Shown here piece by piece: positions 7,090 to 15,335 of a stretch of DNA of 45,569 nt. How positions within the stretch are numbered: position 1 is the first letter of the stretch; every line of letters begins with the position of its first letter. Location of the stretch: positions 1 through 45,569 of the forward strand of contig DASUZB010000028.1 of NCBI GenBank assembly GCA_036377075.1. The letters are read 5' to 3'. Both the position numbers and the translations under genes were made by a program. This DNA is from DASUZB01 sp036377075 (GTDB lineage Bacteria; Actinomycetota; CALGFH01). A model generated the notes under the pieces. That model made no database searches. It was not told the DNA's origin and was given only the letters and a program-made list of their open reading frames with translations.

Positions 7090-8397
7090 ATGGCCGAGCC
7101 GAGGAAGGTCCTGCTGGGTGAGGACGAGATCCCGTCCGCCTGGTTCAACGTCGTGCCCGCGCTGCCGAACCGGCCCGGCCCCTACCTGCACCCGCAGACC
7201 CGCGAGCCGGTCGGCCCCGAGGCACTGGCGCCGCTGTTCCCGATGGCCCTGATCCAGCAGGAGGTATCGACCGAGCAGTGGGTCGACGTCCCCGGCCCGG
7301 TGATGGACACCTACCGGCTGTGGAGGCCGACGCCGCTGGTGCGCGCGCTCGACCTGGAGCGCGCGCTGGGCACGCCGGCGCGCATCTACTACAAGTACGA
7401 GGGCGGCTCCCCGGCCGGCTCGCACAAGCCCAACACCGCCGTGGCGCAGGCGTACTACAACGCGGCCGAGGGCGTCCGCCGGCTCACCACCGAGACCGGC
7501 GCGGGGCAGTGGGGCAGCGCCCTCGCCTTCGCCTGCGCCCGCTTCGGGCTGGAGTGCCGCGTCTACATGGTGCGCACCTCCTACGACAACAAGCCCTACC
7601 GGCGCTCGCTGATGGAGACCTGGGGCGCGTCGGTGGTGCCGTCGCCGAGCCCGGAGACCGCGGCGGGCAAGGCGGTGCTCGCCGCCCAGCCCGACTCGCC
7701 CGGGTCGCTCGGCATCGCCATCTCCGAGGCGGTCGAGGTCGCCGCCGGCTCGGACGACACCCACTACGCGCTCGGCAGCGTGCTCAACCACGTGCTGCTG
7801 CACCAGACGGTCATCGGCCTGGAGCTCAAGGAGCAGCTCGCCAAGGCCGGCGTGCAGCCCGACGTGCTGGTCGCCTGCGTCGGCGGCGGGTCGAACTTCG
7901 GCGGCTTCACCTTCCCGCTGCTCGCCGAGAAGCTCGCCGGGCGCTCGCAGGTGCGGGTGGTCGCGGTCGAGCCGACCGCCGCCCCCACCCTGACCAAGGG
8001 CCGCTACGAGTACGACCTCGGCGACCAGGCCGGCATGACGCCGCTGATGCCGATGTACACGCTCGGCTCGGACTTCGTGCCCGCACCGATCCACGCCGGC
8101 GGCCTGCGCTACCACGGCGACTCGCCGATCGTGTCGCTGCTGGCCAAGGAGGGCCACATCGAGGCGGTCGCCTACCCCCAGTCGAAGGTGTTCGAGGCGG
8201 CCGTGCAGTTCGCCCGCACCGAGGGCACCCTGCCGGCGCCCGAGCCGGCGCACGCCATCCGCGCGGTGATCGACGAGGCGCTGCGCTGCAAGGAGGAGGG
8301 CAAGGCGGAGACGATCGTGTTCAACCTCTGCGGCCACGGCCACTTCGACCTCAAGGCCTACGAGGACTACCTCAGCGGGGACCTGCTCGATGTCTAG
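7090..8397 (+). CDS. trpB2: TrpB2-type tryptophan synthase beta-like enzyme
   Basis: A PLP enzyme of 435 residues of the TrpB2 (TrpB-like) family, which condenses indole with serine or phosphoserine and in many organisms works without TrpA. The PLP lysine is K113 in AGSHKPNTA, the phosphate-binding glycine loop is CVGGGSNFGG, and the TrpB2 hallmarks are the long N-terminal extension and YYKYEGGSPAGSHK in place of the TrpB1 KREDL-HTGAHK. A very strong AAAGGAGGGGG precedes the ATG. It overlaps the start of a second, canonical trpB by eight bases, so both are made together. Its exact role beside TrpB1 (indole salvage is one idea) is not proven. Confidence 0.93.
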   Translation: MAEPRKVLLGEDEIPSAWFNVVPALPNRPGPYLHPQTREPVGPEALAPLFPMALIQQEVSTEQWVDVPGPVMDTYRLWRPTPLVRALDLERALGTPARIYYKYEGGSPAGSHKPNTAVAQAYYNAAEGVRRLTTETGAGQWGSALAFACARFGLECRVYMVRTSYDNKPYRRSLMETWGASVVPSPSPETAAGKAVLAAQPDSPGSLGIAISEAVEVAAGSDDTHYALGSVLNHVLLHQTVIGLELKEQLAKAGVQPDVLVACVGGGSNFGGFTFPLLAEKLAGRSQVRVVAVEPTAAPTLTKGRYEYDLGDQAGMTPLMPMYTLGSDFVPAPIHAGGLRYHGDSPIVSLLAKEGHIEAVAYPQSKVFEAAVQFARTEGTLPAPEPAHAIRAVIDEALRCKEEGKAETIVFNLCGHGHFDLKAYEDYLSGDLLDV

Positions 8398-9664
8398 GGC
8401 CGGCGTGGCGGACACGCGCCCGGGGCTGGCGGTGCCGCACCCGCCGGACCGGGATGGCCACTTCGGGCCGTGGGGCGGCCGCTTCGTGCCCGAGGTGCTG
8501 ATGGCCGCCCTCGACGAGCTGACCGCGGCCTTCGAGGAGGCGACCGGCTCGCCGGACTTCCGGGCCGAGCTGGACGGGCTGCGCCGCAGCTACGCCGGGC
8601 GGCCCACGCCGCTGTACCGGGCGGGCCGCCTCTCCGGCGAGCTCGGCGTCGACCTCTGGATCAAGCGCGAGGACCTGCTCCACACCGGCGCCCACAAGCT
8701 CAACAACTCGCTCGGCCAGCACCTGCTGACCCGGCGCATGGGCAAGCCGCGGGTGATCGCCGAGACCGGTGCCGGCCAGCACGGCGTCGCCACCGCCACC
8801 GTGGCCGCCCTGCTCGGCCAGGAGTGCGTCGTCTACATGGGCGAGGAGGACACCAGGCGGCAGCGCCTCAACGTGGTCCGCATGCGCCTGCTCGGCACGG
8901 AGGTCCGCTCGGTCCCCACCGGCACCGCCACCCTCAAGGACGCCATCAACGAGGCGCTGCGCGACTGGGTGGAGACCGTGGGGACCACCCACTACGCGAT
9001 CGGCTCGGTGGTCGGCCCGCACCCCTTCCCGGTGATGGTCCGCGAGTTCCAGCGCGTCATCGGCGACGAGACCCGCGCCCAGGTGCTGGAGGCGACCGGC
9101 CGGCTGCCCGACCTGGTGGTCGCGTGCGTCGGCGGCGGCTCCAACGCGGCCGGGATGTTCGCGCCCTTCGTCGACGACGGGGTGCGGCTCGTCGGCGTCG
9201 AGGCCGGTGGCCGCGGCGCCGGGCCGGGCGAGAACGGCGCCCCGCTCAACTTCGGCGCGGACGGCGTGCTGCACGGCGCCCGCTCCTACGTCCTGCAGGA
9301 CCCGGACGGGCAGGTGCTGCCGACCCACTCGGTCTCGGCCGGCCTCGACTACCCGGGCGTCGGCCCGGAGCACGCCTTCTGGCTGGACAGCGGCCGCGTG
9401 GCCTACCGCCAGGTCGGCGACGGCGCGGCGCTGGACGGGTTCGGCTTGCTGGCCAGGACCGAGGGCATCCTGCCCGCCCTCGAGCCGGCCCACGCCCTCG
9501 CCTGGATCACCGAGGCGGTCGCCGCCGGCGAGGTCGAGCCTGGCTCGCTGGTCGTGCTCACCCTCTCGGGCCGCGGCGACAAGGACGTCGACACGGTGGC
9601 GAGCTGGGTCGACGAGGTCGATCCCGCCGCCGACGGACCGGGGGAGGGCGGCGCCGGTGCCTGA
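8390..9664 (+). CDS. trpB: tryptophan synthase beta subunit TrpB (TrpB1)
   Basis: Canonical beta subunit of the TrpAB complex, condensing indole from TrpA with serine. Of its 424 residues the N terminus has the HFGPWGGRFVPEVL motif typical of TrpB1; K103 in HTGAHKLNNSLGQ is the PLP lysine; ETGAGQHGVATATVAAL is the conserved active-site loop; ACVGGGSNAAGMF binds the PLP phosphate; and the C terminus has LSGRGDKDVDTV. The ATG overlaps the end of trpB2, and the trpA GTG overlaps its own end, giving a tight trpB2-trpB-trpA cassette. Nothing is missing from the active site. Confidence 0.97.
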   Translation: MSRAGVADTRPGLAVPHPPDRDGHFGPWGGRFVPEVLMAALDELTAAFEEATGSPDFRAELDGLRRSYAGRPTPLYRAGRLSGELGVDLWIKREDLLHTGAHKLNNSLGQHLLTRRMGKPRVIAETGAGQHGVATATVAALLGQECVVYMGEEDTRRQRLNVVRMRLLGTEVRSVPTGTATLKDAINEALRDWVETVGTTHYAIGSVVGPHPFPVMVREFQRVIGDETRAQVLEATGRLPDLVVACVGGGSNAAGMFAPFVDDGVRLVGVEAGGRGAGPGENGAPLNFGADGVLHGARSYVLQDPDGQVLPTHSVSAGLDYPGVGPEHAFWLDSGRVAYRQVGDGAALDGFGLLARTEGILPALEPAHALAWITEAVAAGEVEPGSLVVLTLSGRGDKDVDTVASWVDEVDPAADGPGEGGAGA

Positions 9665-10532
9665 CTCCGCGGCGGCCGGCCGCGCCCCGAGCGGAGGGCG
9701 CGCCGGCGGCCGGCCGCCGGTGGAGCGGTTGGAGGAGCGGCTCGGCGAGATCCGCGGCGAGGGGCGCGCCGCGTTGGTCGCCTACGGCGTGGCCGGGTTC
9801 CCGGACCTGCCCGGATCGCTGGCGGCGTTCCGGGCCATGGCCGCGGCCGGCGCCGACGTGCTGGAGGTGGGGCCGCCCTATTCCGACCCGCTGATCGACG
9901 GGCCGGTGATCCAGGAGGCGGTGCGCACCGCGCTCGACCGCAGGATCCGCATGGACGACGTGCTCGCCATGCTCGGCGAGCTGACCGCCTCGGTGACCGC
10001 GCCGGTGGTGCTGCTCGTCTACTACAACCTGGTCGCCCGGCGCGGACCCGAGCGCTTCGCCCGCGACCTCGCCGCCGCCGGGGCATGCGGCGCGGTGGTG
10101 CCGGACCTGCCGCCGGAGGAGGCCGGGCCGTGGCTCGCCGCCGCCGCCGAGGCCGGCGTCGCGCCGATCTTCCTGGCCGCGCCCACCTCCACCGAGGCGC
10201 GCCTGGCGGCGCTTGGCGCCGTCGGCCGTGGCTTCGTGTACGTGCAGGCGTCGCTCGGCGTGACCGGCCTGCGCACGTCGCTTGCCGGCTGGATCGAGGA
10301 GCTGGTGGCGCGCGTCCGCGGCCACACCGACCTGCCGGCGTACGTCGGCATCGGCGTCTCCAACGCCGAGCAGGCCGCCACCGTCGCCCGCTTCGCCGAC
10401 GGCGTGGTCGTGGGCACCGCCCTCGTCCGCCGCCTCGGCCAGGACGGCGTCGACGGCGTGCACGCCCTCACCGCCGAGCTGGCCGCGGCCGTCCAGGGCG
10501 CCCGCGACCCGGTCCCGGGCACGATCGGCTGA
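9657..10532 (+). CDS. trpA: tryptophan synthase alpha subunit TrpA
   Basis: TrpA splits indole-3-glycerol phosphate and passes indole to TrpB through the inter-subunit tunnel. The GTG at 9657, eight bases after GGGGGAGGG and overlapping the trpB stop, gives 291 residues. The catalytic residues are visible as E70 in DVLEVGPPYSDP and D81 in LIDGPVIQ; the Tyr of VYVQASLGVTGLR and GIGVSNAEQA form the later barrel loops. The N terminus has about 20 extra Ala/Gly/Arg-rich residues. The usual PFSDP is PYSDP here, a conservative change. It is the last trp gene of the cluster. Confidence 0.96.
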   Translation: MPDSAAAGRAPSGGRAGGRPPVERLEERLGEIRGEGRAALVAYGVAGFPDLPGSLAAFRAMAAAGADVLEVGPPYSDPLIDGPVIQEAVRTALDRRIRMDDVLAMLGELTASVTAPVVLLVYYNLVARRGPERFARDLAAAGACGAVVPDLPPEEAGPWLAAAAEAGVAPIFLAAPTSTEARLAALGAVGRGFVYVQASLGVTGLRTSLAGWIEELVARVRGHTDLPAYVGIGVSNAEQAATVARFADGVVVGTALVRRLGQDGVDGVHALTAELAAAVQGARDPVPGTIG

Positions 10533-10682
10533 CCGGCTGGTCCTGATCGGGCTGGCCGCCGATCACTATCTCCGCCTAGCCCGATGGGATCATTTCAGGA
10601 TCCTTTATCCAAATCCCTGCTCGCCAGGCAACCGGCGATATGGCAGCATGCGGGCGCTCTGTCCGTGCCGGGCGCCGCGGCC

Positions 10683-10700
10683 GCCCGTCGCGCGACGGGC
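10683..10700. repeat. perfect 18-base palindrome
   Basis: GCCCGTCGC followed directly by its reverse complement lies in the 238-base gap after trpA and 70 bases ahead of the next start codon. It could end the trp transcript or be an operator for the next gene; nothing decides between these. The rest of the gap contains a relatively AT-rich segment (10581-10640), the most likely promoter zone. Confidence 0.35.
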
Positions 10701-10770
10701 GCCACGTTCCGGCCCATCCGACCGGATCGCCGGCGCCAGGACGAGGACGCCGCACGGAGGAACCACCAGC

Positions 10771-11382
10771 GTGTCGCCGAAGCCGGGGCAGGAAGGGCCG
10801 TCGCGGCTCGACCTGCTCAAGGTCTGGCTGCTCGACCCGCGCAGCCGCATCGCCGTGCGCCGCCGCCTCGCCGAGGTCCGCATCACGCGGCGCTCCCTGC
10901 TCGCCGCGGGCATGGCCGTCTGGCTGCTCTACGCCGCGCTGGTGTGGCAGTTCGGCGGACGGCGGCTCGAGGGCTGCACCTCCGTTGCCTGCCGCGCGCT
11001 GCTCGGCGGGCTGCCGTTCGGCCAGGGCGGCGCGTCGCCGCCCGCGGTGGCGGCCGGCTCGGCCAGCCCCACCCCCACCACCGGCCACGTCGTCCTGACG
11101 CCGGGCACCCCACCCACCTCGAGCGCCGCGACGACGACCACCACGCTGGTCGTCGCGCTGCTCCCCTCGGCGACCGGCGCGCCGCCCCCGGCGGCGGGCG
11201 AGCCCACCAGCACCACCGCCCCCGCGTCCACCGGACCCGGGGTGACGACCACCACCTCCACGACCGCGCCCGAGCCGCAGTGCAAGCCGAAGAAGCACCG
11301 CGAGTGCAAGCCGAAGAAGCACGCCAAGGCGATGCACTGGTGGTGGCGGTGGGCCATGGTGGTGCTCGGCCGCGGCCGCTGA
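10771..11382 (+). CDS. single-pass membrane protein, unrecognised
   Basis: A 203-residue protein I cannot assign. It has a basic cytoplasmic head (about 45 residues), one transmembrane segment (LAAGMAVWLLYAALVWQF, near 48-65), a short Cys-containing stretch (GCTSVACRALLGG), then a long low-complexity Pro/Ser/Thr/Ala region typical of extracytoplasmic linkers, rich in threonine runs. The end carries a tandem repeat, CKPKKHRE then CKPKKHAK, encoded by an 18-base sequence repeated with a 24-base period, and finishes in a tryptophan-rich WWWRWAMVVL stretch. The GTG start is supported by GGAGGAA eight bases upstream. It converges with the methyltransferase gene. Confidence 0.7.
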   Translation: MSPKPGQEGPSRLDLLKVWLLDPRSRIAVRRRLAEVRITRRSLLAAGMAVWLLYAALVWQFGGRRLEGCTSVACRALLGGLPFGQGGASPPAVAAGSASPTPTTGHVVLTPGTPPTSSAATTTTTLVVALLPSATGAPPPAAGEPTSTTAPASTGPGVTTTTSTTAPEPQCKPKKHRECKPKKHAKAMHWWWRWAMVVLGRGR

Positions 11383-11390
11383 GGCCGGGG

Positions 11391-11410
11391 GCGCGGCCGG
11401 CCGGCCGCGC
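11391..11410. terminator. 20-base palindrome between convergent genes
   Basis: GCGCGGCCGG and its exact reverse complement abut in the 47-base space between two convergent genes. Position and symmetry fit a bidirectional terminator of the high-GC kind that lacks a T-run. Confidence 0.45.
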
Positions 11411-11429
11411 GCGTTGGTGAGGCCTGGGC

Positions 11430-12575
11430 TCAGTGGGCCGCCCGTTCGCGGCGCAGCAGCTGGATCACGGGGTGGTGGCCCTTCTGGAAGACCTGCGCCG
11501 CCCGCTCGGGCCGCCACCACGGCCTCGCCTCGGCGAGGCAGCGCTCGAACAGCCGCAGCTCGTGGGTGAGGACCACCAGCCGCGCCCCGGGCGCGGCGAC
11601 GCGCGCGGCCTCGCGCAGCACCGCCGGGTACAGCGCGGCGTTGTCCTCGTGCGACCCCATGCGGTGCCCGTAGGGCAGGTCGACCAGGAGCGCGTCCACG
11701 GTGCCGTCGCGCAGGCCGAGGCGGGTCGCGTCCATCGTCGCCAGCGCCGCCTTGCCGGCCAGCCCGGCGGCGGCCAGGTTCGCCGCCGCGCCGCGCAGCG
11801 CGCCCCCGTCCAGGTCGCAGCCGAGCACCATCGCCGCCGGCCCGCGCGCCAGCCGCTCCACCAGCAGCGTCCCCGAGCCGCACATCAGGTTCAGCACCCG
11901 GTCGCGCGGCCGGGGCCGGGTCAGCTCCACCATCGCCGCCGCGATGGTGGCGTTCACCGCCCCCGGCAGGTGGTGAACCCGCCACGCCCTGGTGGCCAGC
12001 GGCCGCGGTGACAGCCGGGTGAGCAGCTCCCACCCGTCCCCGGCCCGCCGGATGCGAAGCAGCAGCTCCCCGTCATCCGGGTCGTAGGCCAGCCCGGTTC
12101 GCCCGCTCAGCTCCTCCACCAGCCGCCTGACCGCGCTCGACCCCCGCCCCGGCACCGACAGCCGGAACGACCCGAACGCCCCCGCCGGGTGCAACCCCCG
12201 CACCGCCTCCACGTGCCCGAACGGCCGCTCGTCCCCGAGCAGCGCACTCGGCCTCCGCCCCGGAAACCGCGCCACCAGGTAGGCCGCCACCGGCGTCCGC
12301 AGCCGCAGCAACGCCTCCAGCGGCCCCGAATACCTGAGCCGCACCGCCCCTCGCTCAGCCTCCGGTTCGACCTGTGCCCGCCGGCCGAGGACCCGCTCCA
12401 GCTCGTCCACGACGAACGACTCCAGCCCGGGGAGCACCTCGCACTCGATAAGCGGTGTCGATGGAGAGGACGCGGAGCGGACGCGCCCAGACGGAGCGGG
12501 CCGACCGGTGGCCGTCGGTCCACCGGGTCGGCTTCCCTTGCCTGGCTGGAACGCCCGCCTTCGGTCGCGGCTCAT
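11430..12575 (-). CDS. THUMP-type class I RNA methyltransferase
   Basis: A predicted SAM-dependent RNA methyltransferase of 381 residues. After a disordered basic N terminus (about 40 residues) come a THUMP-like RNA-binding region beginning IECEVLPGLESFVVDEL and a Rossmann methyltransferase domain: HHLPGAVNATIAAAMVEL, the SAM loop VLNLMCGSGTLLVE, the acidic motif LGCDLDGGAL, and the catalytic DLPYGHRMGS in place of the usual NPPYG. This architecture matches the Trm14/TrmN-type tRNA guanine-N2 methyltransferases, so tRNA is the likely substrate. The tRNA-Leu gene lies just upstream on the same strand. The start is the only reasonable in-frame ATG, but its ribosome binding site is weak. Confidence 0.85.
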   Translation of the reverse strand: MSRDRRRAFQPGKGSRPGGPTATGRPAPSGRVRSASSPSTPLIECEVLPGLESFVVDELERVLGRRAQVEPEAERGAVRLRYSGPLEALLRLRTPVAAYLVARFPGRRPSALLGDERPFGHVEAVRGLHPAGAFGSFRLSVPGRGSSAVRRLVEELSGRTGLAYDPDDGELLLRIRRAGDGWELLTRLSPRPLATRAWRVHHLPGAVNATIAAAMVELTRPRPRDRVLNLMCGSGTLLVERLARGPAAMVLGCDLDGGALRGAAANLAAAGLAGKAALATMDATRLGLRDGTVDALLVDLPYGHRMGSHEDNAALYPAVLREAARVAAPGARLVVLTHELRLFERCLAEARPWWRPERAAQVFQKGHHPVIQLLRRERAAH

Positions 12576-12621
12576 CGAGGGTCAACGCGAACGGCCCGAC
12601 GGATTCGCCGCTGGTATCTAG

Positions 12622-12706
12622 TGCCCGAGGCGGGACTCGAACCCGCAAGCCCTTTCGGGCAGATGGTTTTGAGCCATCCGAGTTTGCCGAATTTCTCCAC
12701 TCGGGC
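12622..12706 (-). tRNA. tRNA-Leu (anticodon CAA)
   Basis: An 85-base tRNA on the reverse strand. The acceptor arms GCCCGAG and CTCGGGC pair perfectly, with discriminator A and no encoded CCA. The D arm is GAG...CTC, the anticodon stem GATGG/CCATC holds loop CTCAAAA with anticodon CAA (reads UUG), a long variable arm GCCC-GAAA-GGGC marks it as class II, and the T arm is GCGGG-TTCGAGT-CCCGC. All arms are intact. It lies 46 bases upstream of the RNA methyltransferase gene. Confidence 0.95.
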
Positions 12707-13098
12707 TTCTTGTCCATTTTTTCCATCCGGACCGACCCTCAGGAGGGTAGCGAATTGCCGCGCAGCGAGGAAGTCGGCCTGACGCATGAAGGGCTCGACC
12801 TCGGTTGCGACTGGCTGGTAGCTTCGGCCGATAGCGCCTGTCGGGGATACCGGTGGGATAGGGAGACACGGGAGGCCGCGTTCGAGACGGTCGAGACTGT
12901 CCATACGGCGCCCAGCTCATAGTTTCCGCCGTTCCGTTGAGGTACAGTGCGGCCGTCGCGACCTGGCCCGACGCCGCGGTGGGACGTCCGTCGGACGGTG
13001 GCTTGGGTCGCCGATCACTCGCTGCGCCGCGGTGGGGGAGCCCCGCCCGCCGCTGACGCAAGGTCACGGGGCTCGCGACATGGAAGGGGGCAAGACCC
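12707..13098 (+). promoter_or_regulatory. livK upstream region and structured leader
   Basis: This 392-base gap between the tRNA and livK contains no gene. A -10 candidate TACAGT is at 12943-12948, without a good -35 match. Downstream lies a possible leader of about 145 bases with a small hairpin CGTCCG-T-CGGACG near 12989 and a perfect 8-base stem GAGCCCCG / CGGGGCTC at 13038-13074. The second hairpin ends just before the livK ribosome binding site, so folding could affect translation. I do not recognise a known riboswitch here. Confidence 0.35.
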
Positions 13099-14322
13099 TT
13101 GAATCGGAGGATCATTTCGGGGCTCGCCGTCGCCGTGATCCTGGCGATGGTGGCGACCGGTTGCTCCAGGGAGTCTGGCGGCGGTGGGGGCTCCGCCAAG
13201 AAGACCGCCAAGATCGGCGTGATCGCGCCGCTCACCGGACCCCTCTCGGCCCTCGGGCTGGGCATCAAGAACAGCGTCGACCTCGCCGTCAAGCAGGCCA
13301 ACCAGAAGGGCACCGTGTCCGGCTACACGCTGGTGCTCGACGCCCAGGACGACGCGGCCACCCCGGCGACCGGGGCGAACGCGGCCAACAAGCTGGCCAG
13401 CGACGACACCCTTGCCGGCGTGATCGGCACGCTGAACTCCTCGGTGGCCCAGCAGGTGGCGCCGGTGCTGTCCAAGGCGAGCATCGCGCAGATCTCGCCG
13501 GCGAACACCAACCCGACGCTGACCAAGGGCCAGGACTGGTCGACCAGCCCCAAGCGCGTCTGGCCCACCTACTACCGGGTGTGCACCACCGACGCGATCC
13601 AGGGTCCGTTCGCGGCCGACTACGCCTACAAGAAGGCGGGCCTCAAGACGGTCGTGACCATCCACGACAAGAAGACCTACGGCCAGGGCCTGGTCGCCGA
13701 GTTCACCAAGGAATTCACCAAGCTCGGCGGCAAGGTCGCCTCGGCCGAGACCATCAACCCCGGTGACCGCGACTTCGGCGCGGTCGCCAGCAAGGTCGTC
13801 AGCGCCAAGCCGGACTTCGTCTACTACGGCGGCGAGTACCCCGAGGCGGGGCCGCTCTCGGCGCAGGTCAAGGACCGCGGCTTCAAGGGCCCGCTGTTCG
13901 GCGGCGACGGCATCTACGACGACAACTTCATCAAGGGCGGCGGCGGCAAGAAGGCCGACGGCGACCTGGCCACCTCGGTCGGCGCGCCGACCGAGAAGCT
14001 GGACACGGCCAAGCAGTTCGTCAGCGACTACTCCGCCGCCGGCTACAAGGAGCCGTACTCCGCCTACGGCGCGTTCTCCTACGACGCGGCGAACATCATG
14101 ATCCAGGCCATGTCGAAGGCGCTCGGCGGTGGCGGCACGGTCAAGGACGACCGCTCCAAGATCCTCGACGCGCTGAACCAGACCCAGAACTACAGTGGCG
14201 TGGTCGGCACGACCAGCTTCGACCAGTACGGCGACACGTCCAACAAGGTGCTCACCGTCTACAAGGTCACCAGCGAGAAGTGGGCCGACGTCTTCTCCGG
14301 GACCTTCGAAGGCGGTAGCTGA
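13099..14322 (+). CDS. livK: branched-chain amino-acid binding lipoprotein LivK
   Basis: Extracellular substrate-binding lipoprotein of the following ABC transporter, 407 residues. It starts at TTG 13099, eight bases after GAAGGGGG, with a lipoprotein signal MNRRIISGLAVAVILAMVAT and the lipidated Cys at residue 22, then a Gly-rich linker. The mature part is a type I periplasmic-binding fold: KIGVIAPLTGPLSALG at its start is the family signature, followed by a PANTNPTLT segment, a YGQGLVAEF stretch and a C-terminal DQYGDTSNKVLTVYKV. The family binds leucine, isoleucine, valine or related compounds; the precise ligand cannot be read. A hairpin separates it from livH. Confidence 0.93.
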   Translation: MNRRIISGLAVAVILAMVATGCSRESGGGGGSAKKTAKIGVIAPLTGPLSALGLGIKNSVDLAVKQANQKGTVSGYTLVLDAQDDAATPATGANAANKLASDDTLAGVIGTLNSSVAQQVAPVLSKASIAQISPANTNPTLTKGQDWSTSPKRVWPTYYRVCTTDAIQGPFAADYAYKKAGLKTVVTIHDKKTYGQGLVAEFTKEFTKLGGKVASAETINPGDRDFGAVASKVVSAKPDFVYYGGEYPEAGPLSAQVKDRGFKGPLFGGDGIYDDNFIKGGGGKKADGDLATSVGAPTEKLDTAKQFVSDYSAAGYKEPYSAYGAFSYDAANIMIQAMSKALGGGGTVKDDRSKILDALNQTQNYSGVVGTTSFDQYGDTSNKVLTVYKVTSEKWADVFSGTFEGGS

Positions 14323-14332
14323 CCGTCCGGTG

Positions 14333-14365
14333 CGGGCGGGTCGTCCTCCTCGGGCGGCCCGCCCG
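14333..14365 (+). terminator. livK-livH intercistronic hairpin
   Basis: CGGGCGGG and CCCGCCCG can pair around a 17-base loop, with an alternative tighter stem CGGGC/GCCCG at 14351-14365, ten bases after the livK stop. Such hairpins commonly attenuate read-through so that the binding protein is made in excess of the membrane components. Confidence 0.4.
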
Positions 14366-14432
14366 GTCCCATTCCGACCGTCCCGGGGCAGGTTCGTCCG
14401 GGTCGTGATCCTCGACCGGGGAGCACCGTAGC

Positions 14433-15335
14433 GTGGCAGACCTCCTCCAGCCGCTCGTCAACGGCATCACCAAGGGCTCCTACTACGCCCTGATCGCGCT
14501 CGGCTACACGATGGTGTACGGCATCATCCAGCTGATCAACTTCGCCCACGGCGAGGTCTACATGCTGGGATCGTTCATCGGCCTGTGGACGTTCAACTTC
14601 GGGGCGACGAACTTCGGCTGGGGCGTCACCTCGACCATGGCCCTGGTGACCGTGTTGCTCGTCTCCACCGCGCTGACGCCGACGATCGGCATCGCCCTCG
14701 AGCGCTTCGCCTACCGCCCGCTGCGCAATGCGCCTCGATTAGCACCGCTGATCACCGCCCTGGGGGCCAGCTTCGTGCTGCAACAGGCGGTGGCGGTGTT
14801 CTACACCCGCGACTTCTTACCCTTCCCGTCGCTGTTCCCCGATGCCAGGTTCACCCTGGCAGGCGTGACCATCAAGTGGCTGTGGGTCTTCATGGTGGCG
14901 GTCGCGCTGGCGCTGATGGGCTTGCTGGCCGCGTTCATCCGTGGCACGCGGCTCGGCAAGGCGATGCGGGCCACCGCCGAGGACCGTGACACCGCCAGGC
15001 TGATGGGCATCGACGTCGACAACATCATCCTGCTGACCTTCGTGATCGGCTCGGCCCTCGCCGGCGTCGGCGGCGTGCTCACCGGCATGTACCTGGGCCA
15101 GGTCAACTTCTTCATGGGCTTCATCGCCGGGCTCAAGGCGTTCACCGCCGCGGTGCTCGGCGGCATCGGCAACATCACCGGCGCGGTCCTCGGCGCCTTC
15201 CTGCTCGGCATCCTCGAGTCGTACGGCACCAACTACTTCGGCGGCCAGTGGCAGGACGTGTTCGCCTTCGGCGTGCTCATCCTGGTGCTGGTCTTCCGCC
15301 CGACCGGGCTGCTGGGCGAGCGGGTGGGTGGCTGA
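14433..15335 (+). CDS. livH: branched-chain amino-acid ABC permease LivH
   Basis: First transmembrane subunit of the transporter, 300 residues with about eight hydrophobic segments. Characteristic are the N terminus LLQPLVNGITKGSYYALIAL GYTM-region followed by INFAHGEVYMLG, the LERFAYRPLRNAP cytoplasmic stretch, the MRATAEDRDTARLMGIDVD coupling loop that contacts the ATPases, and GGIGNITGAVLGAFLLG near the end. The GTG start follows GGGGAG by nine bases. Its end overlaps livM by eight bases. Confidence 0.94.
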   Translation: MADLLQPLVNGITKGSYYALIALGYTMVYGIIQLINFAHGEVYMLGSFIGLWTFNFGATNFGWGVTSTMALVTVLLVSTALTPTIGIALERFAYRPLRNAPRLAPLITALGASFVLQQAVAVFYTRDFLPFPSLFPDARFTLAGVTIKWLWVFMVAVALALMGLLAAFIRGTRLGKAMRATAEDRDTARLMGIDVDNIILLTFVIGSALAGVGGVLTGMYLGQVNFFMGFIAGLKAFTAAVLGGIGNITGAVLGAFLLGILESYGTNYFGGQWQDVFAFGVLILVLVFRPTGLLGERVGG

